Part shown: positions 48,210 to 58,566 of the stretch, in pieces
Layout of the letters: every line of letters begins with the position of its first letter
Numbering within the stretch: the stretch's first letter is position 1
Source: Mytilus trossulus
Lineage: Eukaryota > Mollusca > Bivalvia > Mytilida > Mytilidae
DNA: 64,000 bases
NCBI RefSeq assembly: GCF_036588685.1
Contig: NC_086373.1
Location: 56,055,164-56,119,163, forward strand
Direction: 5' to 3'
Translations under genes and position numbers: made by a program
The notes under the pieces: model-generated
Database searches by the model: none
Seen by the model: the letters and a program-made list of their open reading frames with translations, nothing else
What the model was told of the DNA's origin: nothing

Positions 48210-48590
48210 ATAGATCATTTAAAATGTAGTTGAAATGTTGTATGTTTTTTTTTTACCAAATGTTAGAAACGAAAATGTATGATTAAGAGTCTACAAATGC
48301 ATGAATTTATAATATTCTAAAAACAAATATTTTTTATACCTGAAATAACATTTAAGTATAAAAAAAAAGATTTAAAGATGGAAGAGGTTTTGAACAGTAC
48401 TGTCAGAAGAAGTGAACAAAACAATTAGATATGACAGTTATGTTGATACCAATATTGAATAACAAATTTATGTATGTTTATTTTGTGTGAATGTATACCA
48501 TTGAAGTTCATTGAAAAATTAGTTATTTTCATTCTATTTATCATTGAAGCTCATTGAAAAAATGTGTTCAGTTTTCATTCAATTCATTAT
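48210..48590. other. EF-Tu 3' flank
   Basis: AT-rich stretch after the stop, presumably including the 3' untranslated region. No feature recognised before the HINE-like element begins. Confidence 0.45.
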
Positions 48591-50178
48591 TTTTAGCACA
48601 CCTGGCCCAAAGGGCCATGTGAGCTTTTCCCATCACTTGGCTTCCGGCGTCGTCGTAACTAAAAAAACCAAAGCATTTAGAGCTAATCTGACATGGAGTA
48701 TAATTGTTCATCAGGTCTATCTGCTCTGAAATTTTCAGACGAATCGGACAACCCTTTGTTGGGTTGCTGCCCTTGAATTGGTAATTTTAAGGAAATTTTG
48801 CTGTTTTTGGTTATTATCTTGAATATTATTATAGATAGAGATAAACTGTAAACAGTAATAATGTTCAGCAAAGTAAGATTTACAAATAAGCCATCATGAC
48901 CGAAATGGTCAGTTGACCCCTTTAGGAGTTATTGCCCTTGATAGTCAATTTTTAACAATTTTTCGTAAATCTTAGTTATCTTTTACAAAAATCTTCTCCT
49001 CTGAAACTACAGGGCCAAATTAATCCAAACTTGGCAACAATCATCTTTAGGGTATCAATTTAAAAAAATGTGTGGCGTGACCCGGTCAACCAACAAAGAT
49101 GGCCGCCGCGGCTAAAAAGATACATGGGGGTAAAATGCAGTTTTTGGCTTATAACTCAAAAACCAAAGCATTTAAAGCTAATCTGACATGGGGGTTTAAT
49201 TGTTTATCAGGTCAAGATCTATCTGCCCTGAAATTTTCAGAAGAATTGAACAACCCTTTGTTGGGTTGCTGCCCCTTAATTGGTAATTTTAAGGAAATTT
49301 TGCTGTTTTTGGTTATTATCTTGAATATTATTATAGATAGAGATAAACTGTAAACAGCAATAATGTTCAGCAAAGTAGGCTTTACAAATAAGTCAACATG
49401 ACCGAAATGGTCAGTTGACCCCTTTAGGAGTTATTGCCCTTTATAGTAAATTTTTAACCATTTTTTTCGTAAATATTAGTTATCTTTTACAAAAATCTTC
49501 TCTTCTGAAACTACTGGGCCAAATTAATCCAAACTTGGCAACAATCATCTTTGGGGTATTAAGTTTTAAAAATGTGTCTGGTGACCCGGCCATCAAATCA
49601 AAATGGCAAAAAATAGAACATAGAGGTAAAATGCAGTTTTTGGCTTTAACTCAAAAACCAATGCATTTAGAGCAAATCTGACATAGAGTTATCTTGTTTA
49701 TCTGATCAATAACTATTTGCTGTACAATTTTTAGATGAATCTGACAACCCGTTGTTGGGTTGCTGCCCCTGAATCAGTAATCTTGAGGAAATTTTGCTGT
49801 TTTTGGTTATCATCTTGAAAATTATTATAGATAAAGATAAACTGTAAACAGCAATAATGTTCAGCAAAGTAAGATTTACAAATAAGTTAACATGACCGAA
49901 ATGGTCAATTGACCTCCTAAGGAGTTATTGTCCTTTATAGTCAATTTTTAACAATTTTCATAAAATTTGTTAATTTTTATTATTATTTTCCACTGAAACT
50001 ACTGGGCCATGTTCATTATAGATAGAGATAATTGTAAGCAGCAAGACTGTTTAGTTAAGTATGATTTACAAACACATCACCATCACCAAAACACAATTTT
50101 GTCATGAATCCATCTGTTTCCTTTGTTTAATATGCACATAAACCAAGGTGAGCGACACAGGCTCTTAAGAGCCTCTAG
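48591..50178 (+). mobile_element. Helitron/HINE (pearl-like) element, copy 2
   Basis: Same architecture and orientation as copy 1: left palindrome TTTTAGCACACCTGGCCCAA, tandem units of about 507 bp (TTTTACAAAAATCTTCTC near 48981 and 49488), right end GGCTCTTAAGAGCC hairpin then CTAG at 50175-50178. The first unit is shortened by deletion. Confidence 0.7.
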
Positions 50179-51274
50179 TTTAATTATAGCATGCGCAGGA
50201 ATAATTTGGATAAAAGGCATGTTCTGTCCATGAATCATATAGAAGACATGCAACCTACTACATGTAGAATTATTATATACAAATAAGAAGATGTGGTATG
50301 ATTGCATATGAGACAACTCTCCACCAGAGACCATATTATATGCTGTAAAAGTTAGCAGCAAGTGATAACTGTACTGAGTTCAACAATGAACAAATTCAAA
50401 TCCAGATAGCAAGCTTAATGGTGCAGACATGACAAACAATAAACAGCACAAGCAAGAAAAAGAAAAATTACAAACTGATTCATGTTCAAAACAATAAACA
50501 AAAATACATGCCTCTTTATCAATTGAAAAGTATAGATTGGTAAGATTTGTGAAAACTTATTTTTATTGGTGATTTAATTTTTAAACAATCAGAAAAGGAT
50601 TCTTAAGGTACTGCTCGAGTTTTGTATCTATTGTAAAATACATGTAGTGCAATGGAATGTCATCGGCCATCTATATTTAGGATGAGAGTAGTTTCAATTG
50701 TTCTTCTGTGCAGGTGGTTTGGGTTATGACTTTGGTGGAAAATCACAAGGCATTGTGCATGATCAACCTGGTTTATGTTGGCCATGTCTCTGAAAAGTAT
50801 GTAAATCAGTGTGGATCAACAATTTAAAAAAAAAGTTATGCACCTTGGAAATATTTATTATATGGAAAATTGCATTGTTGGCTCTGTCTGCATGATCTGC
50901 CCAATTATTATGAAATTTATATCTGGTTTATATCAGCAATGTCCGGGACAAGTTTGAAATTCAGTGCAAATCTGCAATATGCCCTTCAGAATAATTATAA
51001 TTTAACACAGAATTGGGTTAGAATTCTTTTGTACAGTTATTGCCAGAATTGTTTCAATGGTTTGCCGGTACATCAGCAATGTCAAATATAAGTGGTGATC
51101 AAATTATTTTGTAAGACTAAAATGTTTTCTGCTGTATAATGGGTTGGCAATGTTGTTGCCAGTATTGTCCTAGTGAAAAGACAATTGGTATCGGATAATA
51201 ACTTGAGTATAGGTTTATGGATCTGTATGAAATAGAACCACAATATTTTATACAATTTCAAATAAAGAATATTT
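50179..51274. other. Intergenic, one dispersed repeat
   Basis: Apart from the mussel repeat at 50285-50520, no feature is recognised. Confidence 0.45.
50285..50520 (+). repeat. Mussel-type dispersed repeat, forward copy
   Basis: AAGATGTGGTATGATTGCAT, GAGACAACTCTCCACCAGAG and TTCAACAATGAACAAATTC in family order; the right part is diverged. Confidence 0.65.
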
Positions 51275-51400
51275 ATACCCCAGCTTTAAAAAAGTGGGGG
51301 TATACTGTTTTTCCTGTGTCTGTTTGTCCCATGAATTTTTCTCAGGAACTACAATTCAAGGATTTCCATAATTTAGCCAAATTGAAAAATTTTGTCACAT
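51272..51400 (+). repeat. Truncated repeat starting with a TATACCCC hairpin
   Basis: TATACCCCAGCTTT pairs with AAAAGTGGGGGTATA around 51276-51304, followed by CTGTTTTTCCTGTGTCTGTT. This hairpin start is common in mollusc genomes. It is cut off at about 51400 by the next element. Confidence 0.55.
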
Positions 51401-51786
51401 TTTTAGGTCAGCTGGTCCAAAGGGCCAAGTATGCATTTCTCTTCACTCGATGTCCTTGGTTGTCTTTGTCCATCGTCGTTAACTTTTACAAAAATGTTCT
51501 CTGAAATTACTGGGCCAAATTTAAATAAACTTGGCCACAATCATCATTGGGGTATCTAGTTTAAAAATGTGCTGATGACCTGGCTATTAAACCAACCAAG
51601 TTGGCCGCCATGGCTTAAAATAGAACACTGGGGTAAAATGCAGATTTTGGCTTATCTCTGAAACCAATGCATTTAGAGCAAATCTGACAGGTGGTTAAAA
51701 CTGTTCATCAGTTGAAGATCTAGCTGCTCTAAAAATTTTCAGATGAGTCAGACAATCCGTTGTTGGGTTGCTACACCTGAATAGGT
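51401..51786 (+). mobile_element. Helitron/HINE (pearl-like) fragment, copy 3
   Basis: Left-end segment (TTTTAGGTCAGCTGGTCCAA onward) and the first part of one tandem unit, then directly followed by another left end. No right end. Confidence 0.6.
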
Positions 51787-52650
51787 ATTTTTAGCTCCCC
51801 TGGCAAGAAGGTCCAAGTGAGCTTTTCTCGTCACTTGTCCTCCGTCGTCGTTAACTTTTACAAAAATCTTCTCTGAAACTACTGGGCCAAATTTAACCAA
51901 ACATGGCTAAAATCATAGGGTATCTAGTTAAAAAATCGTGTCCTTTGACCTGTCTAACCAACCAAGAAGGCCGCCATGGCTAAAATTAGAACACAGGGGT
52001 AAAATGTAGTTTTTGGCTTATAACTTGAAATCCAAAGCATTTAGAGCAAATCTGACATGTCTTTATTTATCTACACTGAAATTTTCAGATGAATTGGACA
52101 ACCCATTGTTAGGTTGCTGCCCCTGAATTGGTAATTTTAAGGAAATTTTGCTGTTTTTGGTTATTTTTTTGAATATTATTATAGATAGAGATAAACTGTA
52201 CACAGCAAAAATGTTCAGCAAAGTAAGATTCACAAATAAGGCAACAGGACCAAAATGGACAGTTGACCCCTTTAGGAGTTATTGCCCTTTATAGTAACTT
52301 TTTTAACCATTTTTTGTAAATCTTAATTATCTTTTACAAAAATCTTCTCTGAAATTAATAGGCTAACCAAACTTGGCCGAAATCATCATTGGGGTATCTA
52401 GTTAGAAATTGTTTCTGGTGACCCGGCTAACCAACAAAGATGGCCACCATGGCTAAAAATAGAACAAAGGGGTAAAACGCAGTTTTTGGCTGTATTGCCT
52501 TATAACTCAAAAAACAAAGCATTTAAAGCAAATCTGACATGTGTTTATCAGGTCACGATCTATCTTCCATGAAATTTTCAGATGAATTGGACAACCTGTT
52601 GTTGGGTTGCTGGCCCTGAATTGGTAATTTTAAGAAAATTTTGCTGTTTT
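51787..52650 (+). mobile_element. Helitron/HINE (pearl-like) fragment, copy 4
   Basis: Left end TTTTTAGCTCCCCTGGCAAG followed by one complete and one partial tandem unit (TTTTACAAAAATCTTCTC near 51857 and 52331). Ends abruptly in the second unit at about 52650, without the 3' hairpin. Confidence 0.6.
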
Positions 52651-52684
52651 TAAAGGACCGCAAAAATTGTTCAATTTTTTGGTT

Positions 52685-53330
52685 GTATATTGGTATCATT
52701 ATGAGTCTTCGTCGTCCGAAGACATTTGGTTTTTGCATTATAACTTTAGTATTAGTAAATAGAAATCTATGAAATGTTAACACAAGGTTTATGACCACAA
52801 AAGGAAGGTTAGGATTGATTTTGGGAGTTTTGGTCCCAACAGTATAGGAATTCGGGGCCAAAAAGGGCCCAAATAAGCATTTTCTTGGTTTTCGCACTAT
52901 AACTTTAGTTTAAGTAAATAGAAATCTATGAAATTTTGACACAAGGTTTGTGACCACATAAGAAGGTTGGGATTGAATTTGGGAGTTTTGGTCCTAGCAG
53001 TAGGAATTGGGGTCCAAAAAAGGGCCCAAATAAGCATTATCTTCGGTTTTCATACAATAACTTAGTATAAGTAAATAGAAATCAATGAAATTTGAACAAA
53101 AGGTTTATGACCACAAAAGGAAGATTGGGATTGATTTTTTTGAGTTGAGGTCCCAACAGTTAGGAATTAGGGGCCCAAATAAGCATTTTTCTTGGTTTTC
53201 GCATCATAAATTTAGTATAAGTAAATAGAAATATATGAAATTTAAACACAAGGTTTATGGTCATGAAATGAAGGTTGGGACTTATTTTGGGAGTTTTTGT
53301 CCCAACAGTTTAGAAAAAGGGGTATAAAGT
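52685..53330. repeat. Tandem repeat, about 155-bp unit, four copies
   Basis: The segment TTGGTTTTCGCACTATAACT, then TTAGT and AAGTAAATAGAAATC recurs near 52727, 52888, 53041 and 53190. Each unit also carries GGGAGTTTTGGTCC and GGGCCCAAATAAGCATT. Moderately diverged. Confidence 0.8.
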
Positions 53331-53595
53331 TAAACTTTGTTTGATTTCATCAAAAATTGAATAATTGGGGTTCTTTGATATGCTGAATCTATCTGTGTAT
53401 GTAGATAATTAATTTTTGGTCCCGTTTTCAAATTGGTCTACATTAAGGTCCAAAGGGTCCAAAATTAAACTTAGTTTGATTTTAACAAAAATTGAATTCT
53501 TGGGCTTCTTTGATATGCGGAATCTAAACATGTACTTATATTTTTGATTATGGGCCCAGTTTTCAAGTTGGTCCAAATCATGATCAAAAATTATT
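53331..53595. repeat. Two diverged copies of a 130-bp segment
   Basis: TAAACTTTGTTTGATTTCAT, AAAAATTGAAT, GGTTCTTTGATATGC (53331 onward) recurs as TTAAACTTAGTTTGATTTTA (53465 onward). Links the 155-bp array to the short minisatellite and may be part of the same element. Confidence 0.6.
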
Positions 53596-53599
53596 ATAT

Positions 53600-53855
53600 C
53601 AAGTATTGTGCAATAGCAAGAAATTTTCAATTGCACAGTATTCAGCAATAGCAAGAAATCTTCATTGCACATTATTGTGCAAAAACAAGAAATTTTCAAT
53701 TGCACATTATTGCCCAATAGCAAGAAATCTTCAATTGGACAATTGCACGGTATTGTGCATAAGCAAGTATTTTCAATTGCACAGTATTGCGAAATAGCAA
53801 GAAATATCTAATTGCACAATATTGCGCAATAGCAAGAAATTTTCTATTGGAGTTA
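53600..53855. repeat. Degenerate minisatellite, 35-45-bp units
   Basis: About six copies of a unit with GCAATAGCAAGAAATTTTC, AATTGCACA and GTATTG. Variable unit length. ORFs here on both strands are periodic artefacts. Confidence 0.8.
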
Positions 53856-54276
53856 TCTTTCTTTGTCCAGAATAGTAGTTGAATCAACTTAAATCATTGT
53901 TTTATACAATGTATATTTACTTTTACTACCAACTGATAAATTAAACAATCTTTACCATTCAGTGATAACAAACACTTTTTTTTTACATTTTAATATTTTA
54001 TGATGTATAAAAATGAGTAGTTATTGTTAACTCCATTAGAAAATAGAATTGAGATCAGTTTTGGAATAAGGGAAAGGGGGATGTTAAAAAAATTGAAAGG
54101 TGGGGTTCAATTTTTCTCATTTCAGATTTCATAAATAAAAAGAAAATTTCTTATTTTAGTGAGGATTGATATTCAACAGCATAGTGAATTGCTCAAAGGC
54201 AAAAGAAAACTGAAGACTTATCAGCCGCAAAGCGGAGACAAGACTCAGAAATTGACAAGGCATGAATCTCACTCCT

Positions 54277-54639
54277 TCAGCGACCAGTAGCCAAAGCTAT
54301 CAGAAAACAACATTTATAAGATAAAAATTTGAAAGAGGCTGAATGTAAAGGTTCAAAAGGTGGAAACTGAAGAACCTTCAAGACAAAACCCAAGTCCCAA
54401 GAAGGAACCAAACGCCTTTGACGAGGTCTATTAAGGCAAAAGTTCTTTTTAATCAATAATGACAAAAACGCATTATCCCCAAAATCAGAGCCTCCTGAAA
54501 GTGATATTGTTCTGGCTATGGCAGATCTATATCCCTTTATAGTAGAAGGAGAATAACCCTTCTCCTCAAAAAGACAAAGGAAGAAATCCGCTAACTGTTG
54601 GACACTAACTGAGAGTGGATCAATCTCTTTCGACAGACA
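54277..54639 (-). pseudogene. Tyrosine recombinase, N-terminal part
   Basis: Open without a needed Met from about 54639: LSKEIDPLSVSVQQLADFF, KGYSPSTIKGYRSAI, then RLVPSWDLGFVLKVL and FLIALATGR, and a stop soon after. This is the core-binding half of a DIRS recombinase; the catalytic Arg-His-x-x-Arg-Tyr half is missing. The upstream side is interrupted by the inserted repeat. Confidence 0.7.
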
Positions 54640-54649
54640 TCAAGTATAG

Positions 54650-54806
54650 AAGACGAAAGATACCAAAGGGACAGTCAAATCATAAATCTAAAACAAACTT
54701 ACAAAGCCATGGCTAAAAATGAAAAAGACAAACAGACAAACAATAGTACACATGACACAACATAGAAAACTAAAGAATAAACAACACGAACCCCACCAAG
54801 AACTAC
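54650..54806 (+). repeat. Mussel-type dispersed repeat, third family, inserted in retroelement
   Basis: GAAAGATACCAAAGGGACAG, AATCTAAAACAAACTTACAA, AGTACACATGACACAACATA and GAACCCCACCAAGAACTA in order. Reverse complement of the family seen at 29480-29810. It splits the recombinase region, so it is younger than the retroelement. Confidence 0.75.
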
Positions 54807-54977
54807 TCCTGTAGATTGTCTGACTGATCCTGAGATATGCTAGGTTGGTCTCTCAGAAAAGCATCTCTTTCTGAGGGAATTCCTGACAACAACCAAGCGT
54901 GCAGTTAGCCTCGACATGGAGATTCTCCAGACCCTGGTGCAGTTTTCTTCCTTTGAATTGAGACAATAGATCCTCTC

Positions 54978-55821
54978 TTAGAGGCAGACAAAGGGCTTCG
55001 CACAACACAGAAGTAGTAGTTCTGGGAACCAAGACTGTCTAGGCCAAGCCGGAGCAATACGAATGGTCTTGCAAAGATCCCTCTGAATCTTGTGCAAGAT
55101 CTTGGGAAGAAGACGAAAAGTAGGGAACATGTAACTGAACATTCCCTTCCAAGATAGGGTCATAGCATCTACTGCCCAAGCTTTCTCGTCTGGAATGGGA
55201 GAAACTTAAGTCTCCAACTTGTGATTCAGACTGGTGGCAAAAAGATCTATATGAGGACGATCCCAACGAAGAATGATCTCCTGAAACACTGATGGATGAA
55301 TTTCCCATTCTGTGTTCACTGGAACACGAGAACGTGAGAGCATCCGCCAGAAGATTTTGACTGCCTGGAACATGTCTCACTGATAGAATTATATCGAGAC
55401 TGTGACACAGAAGAAGAATAATTTCCTTGCTCAGATGATACAGAGAAAAGGAATGGGTCCCCTCTTGATTCTGAAGATAAGCCACTACTTTGGAGTTGTC
55501 CGTGGCAACCAGTAGTGACTGACCCTGAATCACAGCCTGAAACTGACGGAGAGAAAGAAACACAGCTCTCATCTCTAGAAGATTGATGTGTTCCTCCAAC
55601 TGAGCACCTGACCAAAGTCCTGATGCTGTCCTGTCATCCAGATAAGCTCCCCAACCCATCAGACTCGAATCAGTGAACAAAGTTAGGCTGGGGTCTGGAG
55701 AATCAAACAAAACTCCCTTCCTAAGATGTATATCCTGACGCCACCATTGAAGATGAGATAACAACCGAGGAAGGATGCGAACAACTGAGAAATTGGGTGC
55801 CAAATCTCCGACAGATGCCAC
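54978..55821 (-). pseudogene. DIRS RNase H and linker region
   Basis: Shows HLQWWRQDIHLRKGV, TDSSLMGWGAYL (first Asp), LWSGAQLEEHINLLEMRAV (Glu), VATDNSKVVAYL (second Asp) and VRHVPGSQNLLADAL, the DIRS-type RNase H series. A change of frame follows near 55300, then the linker (about 55163-54978) with FRLLPKILHKIQRD and PAWPRQSWFPELLL. In a different frame from the RT. Confidence 0.75.
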
Positions 55822-56690
55822 TGAATTGGACGAATGTGAAGACGTCCTAGTGGAATGACGTCCATGATCGAAATCAGAATACCCACCAGCTGAAGCATTT
55901 GACGAGCTGGGACGGATAAAAACTGAGTCAGAGCATTGCCTAACTTACGTACCTTGATTACCTTCTCTTCTGGAAGAAGCACTAGACCCAAATCTGTCCG
56001 AAAATGTTCTCCCAGGAAATTGAAACTCTGACTGGGAATTATCTCTGATTTTTCCCATGAAATCAAAAAACCCAGTCTCAGCAGTAAAAGGATAGACAAA
56101 TTGGTGTGTTCTTCCAAAAGAGATCGGCAATGATTAATGATGAGAGTATCGTCTAGGTAGAAGTGAATGAGTACTGTCTGAGTATGAAGATAAGACACCA
56201 CCGTCTGAAAAATCCTGTTAAAAACTAGCGGTGCAATAGCCAGGCCAAAAGGCATAGCCTTGAAACTGTAAACCTTGTCTGCCCAAACTAGTCTGAAGAA
56301 ATGACGAAACTTGTGAGAAATGGGGATGTGAAAATAGGCGTCCATCAAATCTAGAGAGGTTGTCCAAGTTCCTAAATGAATTGTCGACCTGATAGACCTG
56401 TTGGTCTCCATTTTGAAATGTGGGACCACCAGATACTGATTGAGAACAGAAAGATCTAGAACCAGTCTCATTTTCCCGTTCTTCTAAGAAACCAAGAACA
56501 GCCGGGAATAAAACCCTAGATGAAAAGGAGGATTTACCTCCTCCAACACACCCTTCTGAAGAAGAATTTTCACTTCGTCTTGATTCTTTTGAGAATCCTT
56601 TGTCACTGACAGATTGATTTGAACAGGAGAAAGAGGAGGCTGTTCCAGAAACTGAAGTTCCAATCCCCTCCGTAAAATCGAAAGTACCAA
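55800..56690 (-). pseudogene. DIRS reverse transcriptase
   Basis: Starts with LQFLEQPPLSPVQINLSV and LLQKGVLEEV, changes frame near 56480, then MRLVLDLSVLNQYL, SLDLMDAYFHIPI (catalytic Asp), MPFGLAIAPLVFN and FYLDDTLI (catalytic Asp pair). A second frame change near 55800 leads to the RNase H. The catalytic residues survive, the frame does not. Confidence 0.75.
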
Positions 56691-56821
56691 ATTGTCTGAA
56701 GTTATCAGAGCCCATTGATCTAGAAAGTGGGACAGCCTGCCCCCACTGGAAGATGAGGAAGAGGAGAGAAGTATAATTTTTCTCTTCCAGTGGGGAACGA
56801 TTCAACGGAGGGGACAACACG

Positions 56822-58431
56822 TCACTTACCCTGCTTCTTTCCCTTAACAACTTTAGCTTTCTTCCCACTTGAATAGTTGGGACGAGAAAAAGCTGGCCTC
56901 TTCGTAGACTGTGAAGAAGAAAAGGTAGAAGCCTTGTGTTGATGAGATGAAGAAGGATTGTTAACCTGAGTAGTATTGACAAATCTTTTCCCATCAGTGA
57001 CCTTCACATTCACCTTGACTACAGGAGGGGACTTATTCACCACCTCCTATAACTGCTCTATGGAAACAGAGAACAACTTGTCCTTAGACAAAGGAGAACT
57101 GACAAGTCTGTTCTGAAGAGCTTCAGAGACAGTTGATTTTTCAAGAATCCACTGTCTCTTAGTAAGAGTAAAGTTGGCCACAGTACCAGGTAGAATGAAT
57201 TGAGACATTCCAAGACTCATGTCTACCTGAAGCAGCATAGACCTCAAGTCTGAAAATTCCTACCCTTTGTCCTTTAAAAGAGACCCAGCTGCTGACAAAA
57301 AGTGCTCAGCCGTCTCAAGAACAAAAGTAAAACACCTCAGATAATTCTCTGACTTGACATAAGAAGCTTGAGAAAGTCTGAGCCCATCCAAAGGGTTTCG
57401 AACCAAGCAAATTAGAAAAAAGCCCGGTCACAAGCAGGAGCCGATATACACAGGGAAGATCCATTGATCTCAAAGTCCTTAGATCTACATCTCCCTGGGT
57501 AAGAGGCAGGTCCAAAACCAGAGAACTTACTACCACAAGTTGTGCTAGTGTTAGTGTCTCAGCCAGAGAAGAGTTTACAAAGCAGTTGTAAAGTGCCCAG
57601 ACTCTGGGAAAGAATGATACCCCTTAGACTCTGGCTTGACTATACATGAGCAAGCCATGAAATCCGAAGGAATAGAAGAAAACCTAGGTGGAGACGACAT
57701 AGGCATATCCGACATATCCCTTTGAATAGAGTAGACCAGACTCCTAAGGCTCCTTAGGAATGAAAGCATCTCCCTCTGTGCTTACTACACTGTCAACAAC
57801 AGAAATACAACCTTGGTCATCCAAAAATAGGAGACATTTTCCAACAACTGTCTAGGAGGTCTAGGAGGGTCCTGTGCAGGATCCTGAGACAGACCCCTAG
57901 ACTCCATAAGATTAAGCCTGTTACCAAACTACAAGAACTTAGCATTAACAATAGCTTGTATCTTGTGTATGGAGGTGATAAGACTCCTCATCTCATCCTT
58001 AAACGAGGATGACTCTGAAGAGGGTCTACCACCAAACCCATGACCAGACCAAACTGATTGAGCCGAATACGGATCAAAGGGATGGGGATAAGGTTGGGCA
58101 TACCCATAGGCAGGGGAGGGTAGGCAAAATTTATGTGCCACCAAGTCCGAGAAAAAAGGTCACTCCTGATGCCTGCTGGTAGTGTCTCCTGCCTACTTGT
58201 CGTGCAAGACACAGGAGACGTTGTTATCTCTGCAGGACTAGTCACGGTATATGATAACTTTCTAGGCCTAGATAGCCTCAACTGACTAGCACCAGGAGTG
58301 AAAGGCATAGCCCTGACAGGAACAGGTTCTGTGTCCTGTTCCATACCGACACCAGAAACACCTGGAATAAATTCCAAACTTCTATCACAAAAGTCATCAG
58401 AATGGGTAACCAAACGCCAAGGGGACAACAA
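56822..58431 (-). pseudogene. Gag-like region of the DIRS element
   Basis: A run of consecutive minus-strand open segments in shifting frames (58431-57988, 58144-57929, 57769-57575, 57536-57315, 57247-57047, 57043-56822). The last is Ser/Lys-rich with a basic end (SGKKAKVVKGKKQGK). Position before the RT implies gag. No zinc knuckle seen. Confidence 0.5.
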
Positions 58432-58566
58432 ATTACCATTGTAAGTGTGTATTTGACAGTCACTTACCTCTTGGGTAGCCGAAGCTGGAATTTTATCTAT
58501 AATATTCAGATAAAATTATTAAAATTATCCAAATATACTTATAATTAACAAAAATATCAATATAAC

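Larger units (their letters stand above)
54277..58470 (-). mobile_element. DIRS-like tyrosine-recombinase retrotransposon, broken
   Basis: In minus-strand order: a gag-like region (about 58431-56822), reverse transcriptase (about 56690-55800), RNase H (about 55820-55300), a linker with WKGMFSYMFPTFRLLPKILH, and the N-terminal half of a tyrosine recombinase (54640-54277). The order RT, RNase H, YR without protease or DDE integrase marks the DIRS order. Several frame breaks and a truncated recombinase show that it is dead. A mussel repeat (54650-54806) sits inside it. Terminal repeats were not found; the left end is truncated or undefined and the right limit is approximate. Confidence 0.8.

Noticed and set aside
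55945-56994. Additional minus-strand ORFs over the reverse transcriptase
   Set aside because: They are shadow frames of the RT; only the frames with DLMDAY and YLDD are real.
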